A DNA stretch of 64,000 nt from Nitrogeniibacter mangrovi (GTDB taxonomy: Bacteria; Pseudomonadota; Gammaproteobacteria; Burkholderiales; Rhodocyclaceae): the NCBI RefSeq assembly GCF_010983895.1, contig NZ_CP048836.1, positions 496,001 through 560,000 on the forward strand. The letters run 5' to 3'. The notes beneath the pieces are model-generated. The model was given only the letters and a program-made list of their open reading frames with translations. It ran no database searches and was not told the origin of the DNA. The translations under genes were made by a program, and so were the position numbers. Positions 1 through 9,082 of the stretch are shown one piece after another. Within the stretch, counting starts at the first letter, position 1. Each line of letters begins with the position of its first letter.

Positions 1-98
1 TGGGGGTGGTCGCCCGTGTGCTCGGCTGGATGCCCGGCGCGCTCTTCGATCGGGTGTTTGCCCGCGCCGGGCGCAAGCCGCGAAATATTCCACTGTAA
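1..98 (+). CDS. C-terminal end of a protein cut by the window edge (SDR-like?)
   Basis: An open frame enters from the left edge and stops at a TAA, giving 31 residues ending in RNIPL. The tail has the pattern WMPGALFDRVFARAGRKPR. A hydrophobic stretch followed by a basic ARxGRKPR end is common at the C-terminus of short-chain dehydrogenases, but no catalytic region is visible. The identity is therefore only a guess. The gap of about 85 bases before the next start suggests a separate transcription unit. Confidence 0.45.
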   Translation, partial: GVVARVLGWMPGALFDRVFARAGRKPRNIPL

Positions 99-184
99 AT
101 GGGCGCGACGCCACGCAGACTGTCAAGTGAAGGCGCCAGCGGTCGTTGACGCCAGTGTCAGGACGCATCACAAGGAGGTGGGCC

Positions 185-592
185 ATGGATGAAATCAACG
201 AGCGTCGCCAGCGCCAGCGGGTGATCGTCGACCAGGACAGCGCGACCGTCTTCCGTCTGAGTTGCGACGGCGCCCCGATGCATGTGCGCGACGTCTCGCT
301 CGACGGCTTCGCGATGCAGGCGGCGACGGCCCCGGACGCCCGTCACGAATTCGCCTTCCGGCTCGAGCATTCGCGTCTGCCCGGCGTCATCACCGGCCGT
401 GCCCAGGTGGTCAATTACGCGCGTGGGGTCACGGCCGACAGCGGCGTCGCCGGCTGTCGCATCCTCAGCGTCGACGGCGACGGCGGCGAGATGCTGGCGC
501 AGTGGCTGTCGGAGCATGTGACCCGTGTCGCCAGCCTGCCGCTTACCGCGGACGAGGCACGCCACATCGTCGCCGGGCCGTCGCTGGTCTGA
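185..592 (+). CDS. PilZ domain protein
   Basis: This is a small cytoplasmic protein of 135 residues that probably binds cyclic di-GMP. The N-terminus carries an arginine-rich RRQRQR segment (residues 7-12), followed about 30 residues later by VRDVSLDGFAM, whose DxSxxG is the second half of the PilZ binding signature. The rest reads as a short beta-barrel domain. An upstream in-frame start exists, but the ATG used here has an AAGGAGGTG ribosome site 5 bases before it. The output partner is unknown. Nothing nearby is a diguanylate cyclase or motility gene, so its target cannot be inferred from context. Confidence 0.8.
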   Translation: MDEINERRQRQRVIVDQDSATVFRLSCDGAPMHVRDVSLDGFAMQAATAPDARHEFAFRLEHSRLPGVITGRAQVVNYARGVTADSGVAGCRILSVDGDGGEMLAQWLSEHVTRVASLPLTADEARHIVAGPSLV

Positions 593-705
593 GCGATGGG
601 GCGCCCGAGGGGCGCCACGGGCGGAGGATTACGCTAGACTGGGACGCTGAGATCGCCCCGAGCTTCGATCTCGGGGGATCGTCCTTGCCATAAGGAGGCC
701 CAGTG

Positions 706-1671
706 ATGAACAAGCTAGTAACCGCCCTTGCCGCGTCGGCACTGCTGATGTCCGCGGCGCCCACCGTGAGTGCGGCGCAGCAGTTCGTGTCGATCGGTAC
801 CGGTGGCGTGACCGGGGTCTACTACCCCACCGGCGGCGCCATCTGTCGTCTGGTCAACAAGCACCGCAAGGAACACGGCATCCGCTGTTCGGCCGAATCC
901 ACCGGGGGTTCGGTGTACAACATCAACTCCGTGCGTGCCGGCGAGCTGGAATTCGGTGTCGCCCAGTCCGACTGGCAGTACCACGCCTATCACGGCACCT
1001 CCAAGTTTGCCGAACAGGGCCCATTCGAGAAGCTGCGTTCGGTGTTCTCGATCCATCCCGAGCCTTTCACCGTGCTTGCCCGCAAGGACAGTGGCATCAC
1101 CAAGTTCGAGGATATCAAGGGCAAGAAGGTCAATGTGGGCAATCCGGGCTCCGGCCAGCGGGCGACCATGGAAGTGGTGATGAAGGCCTTCGGCATGACC
1201 ATGGACGACTTCGCCGTGGCCGCCGAGCTCAAGGGCTCTGAGATGGCGCAGGCGGTGTGCGACGGCAAGATCGACGTCATGGTCTACACCGTGGGCCATC
1301 CGGCCGCGGCGATCACCGAGGCGACCACCACCTGCGACCTGAACCTGGTGAACGTGGTCGGCCCGCAGATCGACAAGCTCGTCGCCGACAATCCCTTCTA
1401 TCGCAAGGCGGTCATCCCGGGCGGCATGTACGCCGGCAATCCCGAGGACACCACCACCTTCGGGGTGGGGGCGACGCTGATCACCTCGGCCGACGTCCCG
1501 GACGAGGTGGTCTATACCGTGGTCAAGGCGGTGTTCGACAACTTCGCCGACTTCAAGAAGCTGCACCCGGCCTTCGCTAACCTGAAGGAGGCGGAGATGA
1601 TCAAGGACGGCCTGTCGGCGCCGCTGCACCCGGGCGCGATCAAGTACTACAAGGAACGCGGCTGGATGTGA
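706..1671 (+). CDS. TAXI-family TRAP transporter periplasmic binding protein
   Basis: This is a solute receptor of 321 residues for a TRAP transporter. A signal peptide ([19 protein letters not shown], cleavage near VSAAQQ) is followed by [23 protein letters not shown], the hallmark start of TAXI receptors, and then [22 protein letters not shown]. The family binds small organic anions such as glutamate, and the substrate here is unknown. A GTG directly before the ATG is a possible start, but the AAGGAGG site is best spaced for the ATG. It is followed by a hairpin-T run and then the cognate fused permease, so the hairpin may allow excess receptor over permease. Confidence 0.92.
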   Translation: MNKLVTALAASALLMSAAPTVSAAQQFVSIGTGGVTGVYYPTGGAICRLVNKHRKEHGIRCSAESTGGSVYNINSVRAGELEFGVAQSDWQYHAYHGTSKFAEQGPFEKLRSVFSIHPEPFTVLARKDSGITKFEDIKGKKVNVGNPGSGQRATMEVVMKAFGMTMDDFAVAAELKGSEMAQAVCDGKIDVMVYTVGHPAAAITEATTTCDLNLVNVVGPQIDKLVADNPFYRKAVIPGGMYAGNPEDTTTFGVGATLITSADVPDEVVYTVVKAVFDNFADFKKLHPAFANLKEAEMIKDGLSAPLHPGAIKYYKERGWM

Positions 1672-1692
1672 TGGCCTGAGCCATCGAGACAA

Positions 1693-1726
1693 GGGGCGCG
1701 GCCGGCGGTCGACGCCCCCGTTTTTT
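1693..1726 (+). terminator. Intrinsic terminator/attenuator between TRAP receptor and permease
   Basis: Arms GGGGCG and CGCCCC flank a 14-base GC-rich loop and are followed directly by six T residues. It sits between the receptor stop and the permease ribosome site. Partial termination here would make receptor transcript more abundant than permease transcript, which is a common arrangement in binding-protein transporters. Confidence 0.7.
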
Positions 1727-1745
1727 CCCCAGGGGAGCACAGCGG

Positions 1746-4376
1746 ATGGACGCGCACGCCCGGAGCAAGACCGAAGCGCTCGAGGAGATGGTCGCCGAGA
1801 TCGAGTCGGGATCGCGCCACCCGGCGGGCCCGGTGGGCCTGTTCCTCTCGGCGCTGGCCCTGCTGTGGTCGCTGTTCCAGCTCTACGTGGCCTCCGGTGT
1901 GCCGTTCTGGCTGTCGGAGACCGTCGGCCTCAATGTGGTGTTCAACAACCAGGAGGTGCGCCAGGTGCACCTGGCCTTTGCCATGGCCCTGTGTGCGCTG
2001 GCCTATCCGCTGTTCAAGGGCTCGCCCCATGACCGGATCCCCTGGTACGACTGGCTGCTGGCCGCAGTCGGTGTGGGCTGCTGCCTGTATTTGCTGATCT
2101 TCAAGAACGACATCGCCGATCGCGCCGGGCTGCCGACGGTGGCGGACATGACCATCTCGGCGCTGGGGCTGATCTCGCTCGGCATCGCCGTGCTGCGCTC
2201 GCTCGGCTTGCCGCTGCTGCTCGTGGCCACGGTGTTCCTGTGCTACGTCTTCTTCGGTGACCTGCCGTGGCTGCCCGAGGTCGTCCAGTGGAAGGGGGCC
2301 TCCTTCGGCAAGGCCATGTGGCATTTCTGGATGCAGACCGAAGGGGTGTTCGGGGTGGCGCTGGGGGTGTCGGCGACCATGATCTTCCTGTTCGTGTTGT
2401 TCGGCGCCCTGCTCGAGCGCGCCGGGGCCGGCAACTACTTCATCCAGCTGGCCCTGTCCCTGCTCGGCCACCTGCGCGGCGGGCCGGCCAAGGCGGCGGT
2501 GGTGGCCTCGGGACTGAGCGGGCTGTATTCCGGCTCGTCGATCGCCAACGTGGTCACCACCGGCACCTTCACCATCCCGCTGATGGTCAAGACCGGCTTC
2601 ACCCGGGAGAAGGCGGGCGCGGTGGAAGTGGCCTCCAGCACCAACGGCCAGCTCACCCCGCCGGTGATGGGCGCGGCCGCCTTCCTGATCGCGGAGTTCA
2701 CCGGCGAGGCCTACACCGACGTGATCCGCCATGCGGTGGTGCCGGCGCTGGCCTCCTACATCGCCCTGTTCTACATCGTCCATCTCGAGGCGATGAAGCT
2801 CGGCCTCGAGGGCATGCCACGCCCGAGCGCGCGCTTCACCGCCATGCAGAAACTCATGGGTTTTCTCGGCGGCTTCGTCGCCATGGGCGTGCTCGGGGTG
2901 CTCGTGTATTACGTGCTCGGCGCCGTGGCCCGGGCGTTGCCGGGCATGACCCCCTGGGCCGGCGCGTTCATTTTCCTGCTCGCCTATCTGGTGCTGGTAC
3001 GCATCGCCGCCGCGCGCCCCGATCTCGAGCACAAGGAGCCCGAGCACTTCGACGTGCTGCCGCGGGTCGACGAGGTCGCGCCCACCGGGCTGTACTACGT
3101 GCTGCCGATCCTGGTGCTGCTGTGGTGCATCCTGGTCGACCGCCTGTCGCCGGCCCTGTCCGCCTTCTGGGCCTCGCTGGCCATGCTGTTCGTGGTGCTC
3201 ACCCAGGATTTCCTCAAGGCCCTGTTCCGGCGCGAGCACGCCCACCTCGGCCACTTTCGCGAGGGGGTCGTGGGCATGGTGGAGGGCATGATCGCCGGGG
3301 CGCGCAACATGGTGCCCATCGGGGTCGCCACGGGCGTGGCCGGCGTTGTCATCGGCACCGTGTCGCTCACCGGCGCCCATCAGGTGGTGGGCGAGTTCGT
3401 GGAGATGCTCGCCGGCGGCAACGTAATGGTGATGCTCCTGCTGGTCGCGGTCATGAGCCTGATCCTCGGCATGGGGCTGCCGACCACGGCCAACTACATC
3501 GTGGTGTCCTCGCTGATGGCGCCGGTGATCGTCTCGGTGGGGGCGCAGACCGGGCTGGTGGTGCCGCTCATCGCGGTGCACATGTTCGTGTTCTATTTCG
3601 GCATCCTCGCCGACGACACCCCGCCGGTGGGCGTGGCGGCGTTCGCGGCGGCGGCCATTTCCGGCGGCGACCCGATCCGCACCGGCCTGCAGGGCTTCGG
3701 CTACGACATCCGCACCGCGCTGCTGCCCTTCCTGTTCATCTTCAACACCGAGCTGCTGCTGATCGACGTGACCCCGCTGCATGCGGTGTTCGTCTTCGTC
3801 ATCGCGGTGGTCGCCATGTTGCTGTTCGCCGCGGCCACCCAGGGCTATTTCATCACCCGCAGCCGCGGGTGGGAGTCGGCCGCGCTGTTGCTGGTGGCCT
3901 TCACCCTGTTCCGGCCCGGGTTCTGGCTCGATCAGGTCGAGGACCCCTTCGTGCATCTGCCCGGGGCCTCGGTCGCCAAGGTCGCCGCGGCCTTGCCCGA
4001 GGGTGACTTTCTGCGCATGGTGGTGAGCGGCCCCGACTTCGACAAGCCGGACCGGCAGGTCGCCCTGACCCTGGTGGTGCCCATGGGGGCGCCCGGCGCC
4101 GGGGCGGCACGCCTGCAGGCGGCCGGGCTCGTGCTCGGCGACAATCCGGACGCGCCGACCGGCACGGTGGCGCTCGACGAACCCCTGGCCGGTACCCCGT
4201 ATTTCGCCAAGCTGCAGGGCTTCGACTTCTACGCCGATACCCCGGTGGTGATCGAGCGCGTCGAACAGGACGCCGAGCGCCTGCCCAAGGAGGTGTTCTA
4301 TGCGCCGGCGCTGGTGCTGCTGGCCTTCATCGTCCTGCGCCAGCGCGCCCGGCGGCGACGCGAGGCGGCGGCTTGA
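1746..4376 (+). CDS. TRAP transporter fused permease (4TM/12TM, TAXI type)
   Basis: This integral membrane protein of 876 residues joins the small DctQ-like and large DctM-like subunits, as is usual for TAXI systems. Many hydrophobic segments are visible. The large-subunit part contains SGLSGLYSGSSIANVVTTGTFT and, further on, LILGMGLPTTANYIVV and LADDTPPVGVAAFAAA, all typical of the family. The last 150 residues (from about RPGFWLDQVEDPF) form a soluble tail resembling DUF3394, often fused to these permeases. An AGGGGAG ribosome site precedes the ATG. It works with the receptor encoded just upstream as a sodium- or proton-coupled importer. The substrate is not predictable. Confidence 0.93.
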   Translation: MDAHARSKTEALEEMVAEIESGSRHPAGPVGLFLSALALLWSLFQLYVASGVPFWLSETVGLNVVFNNQEVRQVHLAFAMALCALAYPLFKGSPHDRIPWYDWLLAAVGVGCCLYLLIFKNDIADRAGLPTVADMTISALGLISLGIAVLRSLGLPLLLVATVFLCYVFFGDLPWLPEVVQWKGASFGKAMWHFWMQTEGVFGVALGVSATMIFLFVLFGALLERAGAGNYFIQLALSLLGHLRGGPAKAAVVASGLSGLYSGSSIANVVTTGTFTIPLMVKTGFTREKAGAVEVASSTNGQLTPPVMGAAAFLIAEFTGEAYTDVIRHAVVPALASYIALFYIVHLEAMKLGLEGMPRPSARFTAMQKLMGFLGGFVAMGVLGVLVYYVLGAVARALPGMTPWAGAFIFLLAYLVLVRIAAARPDLEHKEPEHFDVLPRVDEVAPTGLYYVLPILVLLWCILVDRLSPALSAFWASLAMLFVVLTQDFLKALFRREHAHLGHFREGVVGMVEGMIAGARNMVPIGVATGVAGVVIGTVSLTGAHQVVGEFVEMLAGGNVMVMLLLVAVMSLILGMGLPTTANYIVVSSLMAPVIVSVGAQTGLVVPLIAVHMFVFYFGILADDTPPVGVAAFAAAAISGGDPIRTGLQGFGYDIRTALLPFLFIFNTELLLIDVTPLHAVFVFVIAVVAMLLFAAATQGYFITRSRGWESAALLLVAFTLFRPGFWLDQVEDPFVHLPGASVAKVAAALPEGDFLRMVVSGPDFDKPDRQVALTLVVPMGAPGAGAARLQAAGLVLGDNPDAPTGTVALDEPLAGTPYFAKLQGFDFYADTPVVIERVEQDAERLPKEVFYAPALVLLAFIVLRQRARRRREAAA

Positions 4377-4450
4377 CCGGGCCCGGACACGCCGGTCGTG
4401 GCCCCGATGAAGACGCCCTCGGGCAGCGCCATCGCCCGGCGAGCGGCGCG

Positions 4451-5200
4451 ATGCGCATCGTCTCGCTGGTGCCCTCGATCACCGAACTGCTGTGGGACCT
4501 GGGCCTCGGCGCGGCGCTGGTGGGGCGGACCGGCTTCTGCATCCATCCGCGCGAGGCCTTGCGCGGCGTTGCCAAGGTGGGCGGCACCAAGGACGTGAAA
4601 CTGGACCGGCTGCGTGCGCTGGCGCCGACCCATGTCATCGTCAATATCGACGAGAACCCGCGCGCCGTCGCCGAGGCGCTGGCCGGTTTCGTTCCCCATG
4701 TCATCGTGACCCATCCGTGCCGCCCCGAGGACAACCGTCACCTGTACCGCCTGCTCGGCCATGTGTTCGGGCGCGAGGCCGACGCCGACAGGCTGGTAGC
4801 GCGCTTCGACGCGGCGCTCGAAGCGGCCCGGGGCGTCGCCGCGGCGCGGCCCGCCGAGCGGGTGTTGTATCTCATCTGGCGCGACCCGTGGATGACCATC
4901 GCGCCCTCGACCTATGTGTCCGCCACGCTCGCGACGGTGGGCTGGCAGAGCCTGCCGCCGGACCCGGCGACGCGTTACCCCGCGTTCGAAACGAATGCCG
5001 ACTGGCTCGACGACGTCGACCGGGTGCTGCTCTCGTCGGAGCCCTACCGGTTCGGCGACAAGCACCTGGCCGAGGTGGCCGCGTGGGCGCAGCGCCCGGT
5101 GCATCTGATCGACGGCGAGTGGGCGTCGTGGTACGGCTCGCGGGCAATCACGGGCCAGCAGGCGCTGGCCGCGTTTCGCCGCGCGCTGGATCAGGCCTGA
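4451..5200 (+). CDS. Cobalamin-binding-like helical-backbone metal receptor, no signal peptide
   Basis: The N-terminus MRIVSLVPSITELLWDLGLG and the following VGRTGFCIHP match the BtuF/periplasmic-binding fold (PF01497 type), as do VGGTKDVKLDRLRALAPTHVI and WASWYGSRA near the end. The family binds corrinoids or iron chelates. At 249 residues it is a complete single-domain receptor, yet no export signal precedes the fold. A longer in-frame version from a TTG overlapping the permease stop would add only a hydrophilic, non-signal extension. No BtuC/BtuD genes are adjacent. The start is chosen by fold homology because the ribosome site is weak. It may be a cytoplasmic corrinoid-binding protein. 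Confidence 0.75.
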   Translation: MRIVSLVPSITELLWDLGLGAALVGRTGFCIHPREALRGVAKVGGTKDVKLDRLRALAPTHVIVNIDENPRAVAEALAGFVPHVIVTHPCRPEDNRHLYRLLGHVFGREADADRLVARFDAALEAARGVAAARPAERVLYLIWRDPWMTIAPSTYVSATLATVGWQSLPPDPATRYPAFETNADWLDDVDRVLLSSEPYRFGDKHLAEVAAWAQRPVHLIDGEWASWYGSRAITGQQALAAFRRALDQA

Positions 5201-5637
5201 GCGGCCAGCGTCGGCAGCACCTCGGTCTGCCAGCGCTCCGGCGTGAGGATGGCGAAGCGCTCGCGCACCAGGCGGTGGCGCCCGCAGCGCAGCAGCGCCT
5301 TGTCACGGGTGAGCAGGCCGGCGGCGTCGCCGTCGCGGGCGATTTCGAGAAACTTCTGGTCGTCCGCATCTCGGCATTTGGGCAGCGGATCGCCGTCGGT
5401 GCCCATGGCGACGAGCGCGACCCGATCGCGATAGGCCTGCCACAGCTGTCCCTGATGCGCCGGCGTGCAGGCGAACTGCCGGTAACCGAGGACGCGGCGC
5501 AGCTCCTCGAGGGCGTCGTCGCGGGCGAGGAGGGTGGCGTCGCCAGCGTCGATGAAGCGGCGCAGCGGCGCAAGCGCCGGGTCCTCGAAGAACCACAGCG
5601 CCATCACCGTGTTGGTGTCCAGAACGAGACGGGTCAT
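5191..5637 (-). CDS. PIN-domain protein, putative toxin component
   Basis: This 148-residue protein begins MTRLVLDTNTVMALWFFED, where the DTN gives the first acidic residue of a PIN ribonuclease site. LEELRRVL (E) and KCRDADDQKFLEIA (D) supply the later acidic residues, and LLTRDKALL follows. It resembles the COG1569 'putative toxin-antitoxin system toxin component' family. No small antitoxin ORF lies directly up- or downstream, so it may be an orphan or not a toxin at all. Its end overlaps the end of the convergent cobalamin-binding-like gene by 10 bases. It lies downstream of phaC on the same strand, beyond the phaC terminator. Confidence 0.75.
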   Translation of the reverse strand: MTRLVLDTNTVMALWFFEDPALAPLRRFIDAGDATLLARDDALEELRRVLGYRQFACTPAHQGQLWQAYRDRVALVAMGTDGDPLPKCRDADDQKFLEIARDGDAAGLLTRDKALLRCGRHRLVRERFAILTPERWQTEVLPTLAAQA

Positions 5638-5655
5638 GGGATTGGCCAGGCTACG

Positions 5656-5681
5656 AAAAAGGGGCCGTCCGGCCCCTTTTT
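5656..5681 (-). terminator. Intrinsic terminator downstream of phaC (bidirectional form)
   Basis: AAAAAGGGGCC and GGCCCCTTTTT form a perfect stem with a four-base loop. In the minus direction the hairpin follows the phaC stop codon and ends in a T run, so it should terminate phaC before the PIN gene. The A run on the other side makes it able to act in both directions. Confidence 0.85.
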
Positions 5682-5699
5682 CCGAGATGGCGCTCAGGC

Positions 5700-7520
5700 T
5701 CACGCGGCCGGCGTGTCGATGCGCGCCTTCACGTAGCTGCCCGGGGCATCCTCGATCACCGAGAGCTTGCCCTTGGCCGGATCGCGGGCGGGCACCTGGG
5801 TGCCGTTGTGTCCGGTGACCCAGGCCTGCCAGTCGGTCCACCACGAGCCTTCATGCTGCTCGCTGGCCTCGAACCATGCCTCGGCGCTCTCCGGCATCTC
5901 GCCGGTGGGATTGATCCAGAAGCCGTACTTGTTGGCCACCGGCGGGTTCACGATGCCGGCGATGTGGCCGGAGCCGCCCAGCACGAAGCGCACGTCGCCG
6001 CCGAAGTTGCGCGCACCGGTGTAGGTGCTCTTCCACGGGGCGATGTGATCCTCGATGGTGGAGATGAAATAGCACGGGATCTTGATCTTGCCCAGATCGA
6101 TCTTGGTGCCGTCGATCTCGATGCCGCCGGGCTGGGCGAGGCGGTTCTCCATGTACATGTTGCGCAGGTAGAAGCTGTGCATGGTGGCCGGCATGCGCGT
6201 GGAGTCGGAGTTCCAGTACAGCAGGTCGAACGGGAACGGGTCCTTGCCCAGCAGGTAGTTGTTGACCACGAAGGACCAGATCAGGTCGTTGGCGCGCAGC
6301 ATGTTGAAGGTGCCGGCCATCTCGGAGCCTTCCAGGTAGCCGCGCTCGAACATCTTCTTCTCGAGGCTGGTCACCTGACCCTCGTCGATGAACACCCCCA
6401 GCTCGCCCGGCTCGGAGAAGTCGGTCATGGTGGTGAAGAAGGTGGCGCTGGCGATGCGCTTGCGCCGTTTGGCGGCCAGATAGGCGCAGGTGGTGGCCAG
6501 CAGGGTGCCGCCCAGGCAGTAGCCGGCGGCGTTCACTTCCTTCTCGCCGGTCTGTTCCTCGATGGCATCGAGCGCGGCGAGCACGCCGTCCTGCACATAG
6601 GCATCGAAGCTCTTCTCGGCCAGCTTCTCGTCCGGGTTCACCCAGGAGATCACGAACACCGTGTGGCCCTGGTCCACGCACCACTTGATGTAGGAGTTCT
6701 TCTCGCGCAGGTCGAGGATGTAGAACTTGTTGATCCAGGGCGGCACGATCAGCATCGGCCGCTTGAGCACCTTGTCGGTCGAGGGCGTGTACTGGAGCAA
6801 CTGCATCATCTCGGTCTCGAACACCACCTTGCCCGGCGTGGTGGCGACGTTCTTGCCCAGCTCGAAGGCCGTGGTGTCGGTCATCTTCACGCGCAGGTTG
6901 CCGCCGCCGTCCTCGACGTCGCGCAGCAGGTTGTTCAGACCCTTGAGCAGGTTGCCGCCATGGCTCTTGACCGTCTCGCGGAACACCTCCGGGTTGGTCA
7001 GGGCGAAGTTGGACGGGGACAGGGCGTCCACGTACTGGCGGGTGTAGAAGTTGACCTTCTTCTGGGTCTGCTCGTCGAGGCCCTCGACGCAGCACACGGT
7101 GTCATGGATGTGGCGCGCGGTGATCAGGTAGGACTGCTTGATGAAGTCGAACAGGAAGTGTTCCTGCCACTGGTCGTCGCGGAAGCGCTTGTCGTCCTTG
7201 GCCGGCGCCGCCACCGGGGGCGCGTGCATGCCGGCGAAGCGCAGCATGGAGTGCTGCCACAGGGAGAAGTAGTCCCACACCAGGTTCATCTGGGCCTGGG
7301 CGAGCTTGTACGGGTTGGCCAGCAGCTTGGCCATCATGTCCATGAAGGCCTGGGCGATGCCCAGCTCGTCGGCCGGCGCGCTCACGCCCTTCTTCATCTG
7401 GCGCTGCACATGTTCGCTGATCAGCGACGACGCGCGCTGAGCGACCTCGGCGTAGGTCGTGGCGATCTCACTCGGATCGGGCAGTTCTCGGGTGCTGTCT
7501 TCGGTCTTCGGTGGTGCCAT
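5700..7520 (-). CDS. phaC: Class I polyhydroxyalkanoate synthase
   Basis: It polymerises (R)-3-hydroxyacyl-CoA into PHA at the granule surface. The 606 residues fit class I PhaC. The lipase-like box GYCLGG carries the catalytic cysteine at about residue 335. STIEDHIAPW supplies the aspartate and LGGSGHIAGIVNPP the histidine. The N-terminal helical domain (QMNLVWDYFSLWQHSMLR) is also present. A GAGG ribosome site overlaps the end of the upstream MBL-fold gene, so the two are probably cotranscribed. No phaA or phaB lies nearby. The thiolase of the leucine cluster across the divergent region could supply acetoacetyl-CoA chemistry, but that is inference. Confidence 0.95.
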   Translation of the reverse strand: MAPPKTEDSTRELPDPSEIATTYAEVAQRASSLISEHVQRQMKKGVSAPADELGIAQAFMDMMAKLLANPYKLAQAQMNLVWDYFSLWQHSMLRFAGMHAPPVAAPAKDDKRFRDDQWQEHFLFDFIKQSYLITARHIHDTVCCVEGLDEQTQKKVNFYTRQYVDALSPSNFALTNPEVFRETVKSHGGNLLKGLNNLLRDVEDGGGNLRVKMTDTTAFELGKNVATTPGKVVFETEMMQLLQYTPSTDKVLKRPMLIVPPWINKFYILDLREKNSYIKWCVDQGHTVFVISWVNPDEKLAEKSFDAYVQDGVLAALDAIEEQTGEKEVNAAGYCLGGTLLATTCAYLAAKRRKRIASATFFTTMTDFSEPGELGVFIDEGQVTSLEKKMFERGYLEGSEMAGTFNMLRANDLIWSFVVNNYLLGKDPFPFDLLYWNSDSTRMPATMHSFYLRNMYMENRLAQPGGIEIDGTKIDLGKIKIPCYFISTIEDHIAPWKSTYTGARNFGGDVRFVLGGSGHIAGIVNPPVANKYGFWINPTGEMPESAEAWFEASEQHEGSWWTDWQAWVTGHNGTQVPARDPAKGKLSVIEDAPGSYVKARIDTPAA

Positions 7521-7532
7521 TGTTCGGATTCC

Positions 7533-8570
7533 TCATTCGGGTAGAGCGTTGGATACGTAGCGGGCCACACCACTGCCGTCGCCGACCCCGCGCAGTTCCC
7601 TCCCGCGCACGAGGTAATTGACATGGGCAATGGCCTCTCCCATCGCGAACATCACCTGGTGGGTATCGAGTTCACGCGGAAACAGGGTTTCGAGCAGGTC
7701 GCCGGCACACTTGGGTGTGGTGCAGGCGGCCAATAGTGCATCGCAGCGTTCGCGGTGGTGCTCGTGAAGCTGATCGACGCGCGCATGAATCCCCTTGAAA
7801 GGCCTGCCATGCGATGGTAGCACGAGCGTAGAGTCGGGCAAGCGCTTGAAACGCTTGATTGAATCGAGGAATCGGGCCAGCGAATCGTCGTGCGGCGTTG
7901 CAGCAAAAACGCTGATGTTGGTGCTGATGGTGGGCAGCAGCATGTCGCCCGAGATGAGTATGCCCAGATCGGCGCAGTACAGTGCCGCGTGCTCGGGCGA
8001 GTGGCCGGTGCCGACGATGACCGCCCACTCATGGCCGCCGATGGACAGGGTCGTGCCGTCCACCAGGCGCTCGTAATGTCCCGGCAGCGCCGGAATGCCT
8101 TTGCGGTAGGCGTTGCCGCGGCGGCTCAGGGCGTCGAGGCGGGCGTCGTCGAGCCCGTGATGGCGGAACTGCGCCACCATGTCGTCCACGCAGAAGCCGG
8201 GCAGCTGGTGCCACAGGGCCTGGGCGCCGAGGAACTCGCCCTGGGTCATGTGCACCTCGGCGCCGGTCTGCGCCGACAGCCAGGCGGCCAGGCCCAGATG
8301 GTCCGGATGGCAATGGGTGACCACGATGCGCGCGACCGGTCGGCCCAGCGTCTCGAGGATGTGCGTCCACGCCGCCTGCACCTCCGGCAGGCCGAAGCCG
8401 GTGTCCACCAGGGTCACCGCGCCGCCATCGTCGAGCAGCCACAGGTTGATGTGGTCGAGGGCAAAGGGCAGGGGCATGCGCACCCAGTGCACGCCGGGCG
8501 CGACGGTGAGCCACTGGCCCGTTTCGGGCAGCGTGTCGAAGGGATACTGCAGTCGAGGCTGCGCAGTCAT
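7533..8570 (-). CDS. MBL-fold metallo-hydrolase
   Basis: This is a 345-residue metallo-beta-lactamase-fold enzyme. The metal site THCHPDHLG (HxHxDH) is followed by GTGHSPEHAALYC and by an ISGDMLLP segment that gives the bridging aspartate. The last third is a helical C-terminal domain (GDLLETLFPRELDTHQVMFAMGEAIAHVNYL) as in the broad LACTB2-like/thioesterase-like group. The start at MTAQPRLQYPF is chosen because GGAGAAG precedes it, and the longer in-frame version has no such site. It is transcribed divergently from the MerR-type regulator and ends 12 bases before phaC. The substrate could be a thioester or lactone and is not determined. Confidence 0.85.
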   Translation of the reverse strand: MTAQPRLQYPFDTLPETGQWLTVAPGVHWVRMPLPFALDHINLWLLDDGGAVTLVDTGFGLPEVQAAWTHILETLGRPVARIVVTHCHPDHLGLAAWLSAQTGAEVHMTQGEFLGAQALWHQLPGFCVDDMVAQFRHHGLDDARLDALSRRGNAYRKGIPALPGHYERLVDGTTLSIGGHEWAVIVGTGHSPEHAALYCADLGILISGDMLLPTISTNISVFAATPHDDSLARFLDSIKRFKRLPDSTLVLPSHGRPFKGIHARVDQLHEHHRERCDALLAACTTPKCAGDLLETLFPRELDTHQVMFAMGEAIAHVNYLVRGRELRGVGDGSGVARYVSNALPE

Positions 8571-8659
8571 GTCGGTCTTCTCCAGAGCCGGTGCATTGCG
8601 GCGCGGGGGCAAATCTGATTTACTCGCCGCGCACCACACCAAAATCACAGGCGTCCCCC

Positions 8660-8676
8660 GGTGCCTCCGAGGCACC
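8660..8676 (+). promoter_or_regulatory. Small hairpin just before the MerR-family start codon
   Basis: GGTGCC and GGCACC pair across a five-base loop, and the structure ends eight bases before the ATG. There is no strong ribosome site in this stretch, so the hairpin may limit translation of the regulator. This is a structural reading only. Confidence 0.4.
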
Positions 8677-8683
8677 CGAGCGA

Positions 8684-9082
8684 ATGAACAAAGACACCAC
8701 CTATACCATTTCCGAGCTGGCGCGCGAGTTCGACATCACGCCGCGCACCATCCGCTTCTACGAGGACCAGGGCCTGCTGACGCCTGCGCGGGCGGGACGC
8801 AACCGCATCTACTCCCGCGCCGACCGTACCCGCCTCAAGCTCGCCCTGCGCGGCAAGCGCCTGGGGCTGTCGCTGGCGGAGATCAAGGAGATCCTCGAGA
8901 TGTACGGTGCGGCCGACAACGCGCCGCAGCTCGCGCATTTCCTCAAGGTGCTCGCCGACCGGCGCCGGGCGCTGGCCCAGCAACTCGAGGACATCGAGGT
9001 CGTGCTCGGGGAGATCGACCTGCTCGAGCGTCAATGTACCGAACTGCTCGATGCCCATCGCGCCGGTCAGGGAAAATCCTGA
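8684..9082 (+). CDS. liuR: MerR-family regulator of the leucine/isovalerate cluster (LiuR-like)
   Basis: This is a 132-residue DNA-binding protein. The winged helix-turn-helix YTISELAREFDITPRTIRFYEDQGLL is followed by the wing region RIYSRADRTRL and a long dimerisation helix (AHFLKVLADRRRALAQQLED). No metal-binding cysteine pair is present, as expected for regulators sensing acyl-CoA-type ligands. The position directly before isovaleryl-CoA dehydrogenase and MCCase genes matches LiuR, which in proteobacteria controls leucine and branched-chain acyl-CoA degradation. The gene ends in its own terminator, and a palindromic operator lies between it and the catabolic genes, so it probably controls their separate promoter. 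Confidence 0.88.
   Translation: MNKDTTYTISELAREFDITPRTIRFYEDQGLLTPARAGRNRIYSRADRTRLKLALRGKRLGLSLAEIKEILEMYGAADNAPQLAHFLKVLADRRRALAQQLEDIEVVLGEIDLLERQCTELLDAHRAGQGKS

Noticed and set aside
1647-3956. Long minus-strand open frame of 769 codons opposite the TRAP permease
   Set aside because: It is rich in H, E, Q and R with no domain, and reads antisense to a clear membrane protein. Long antisense frames are common in GC-rich DNA.
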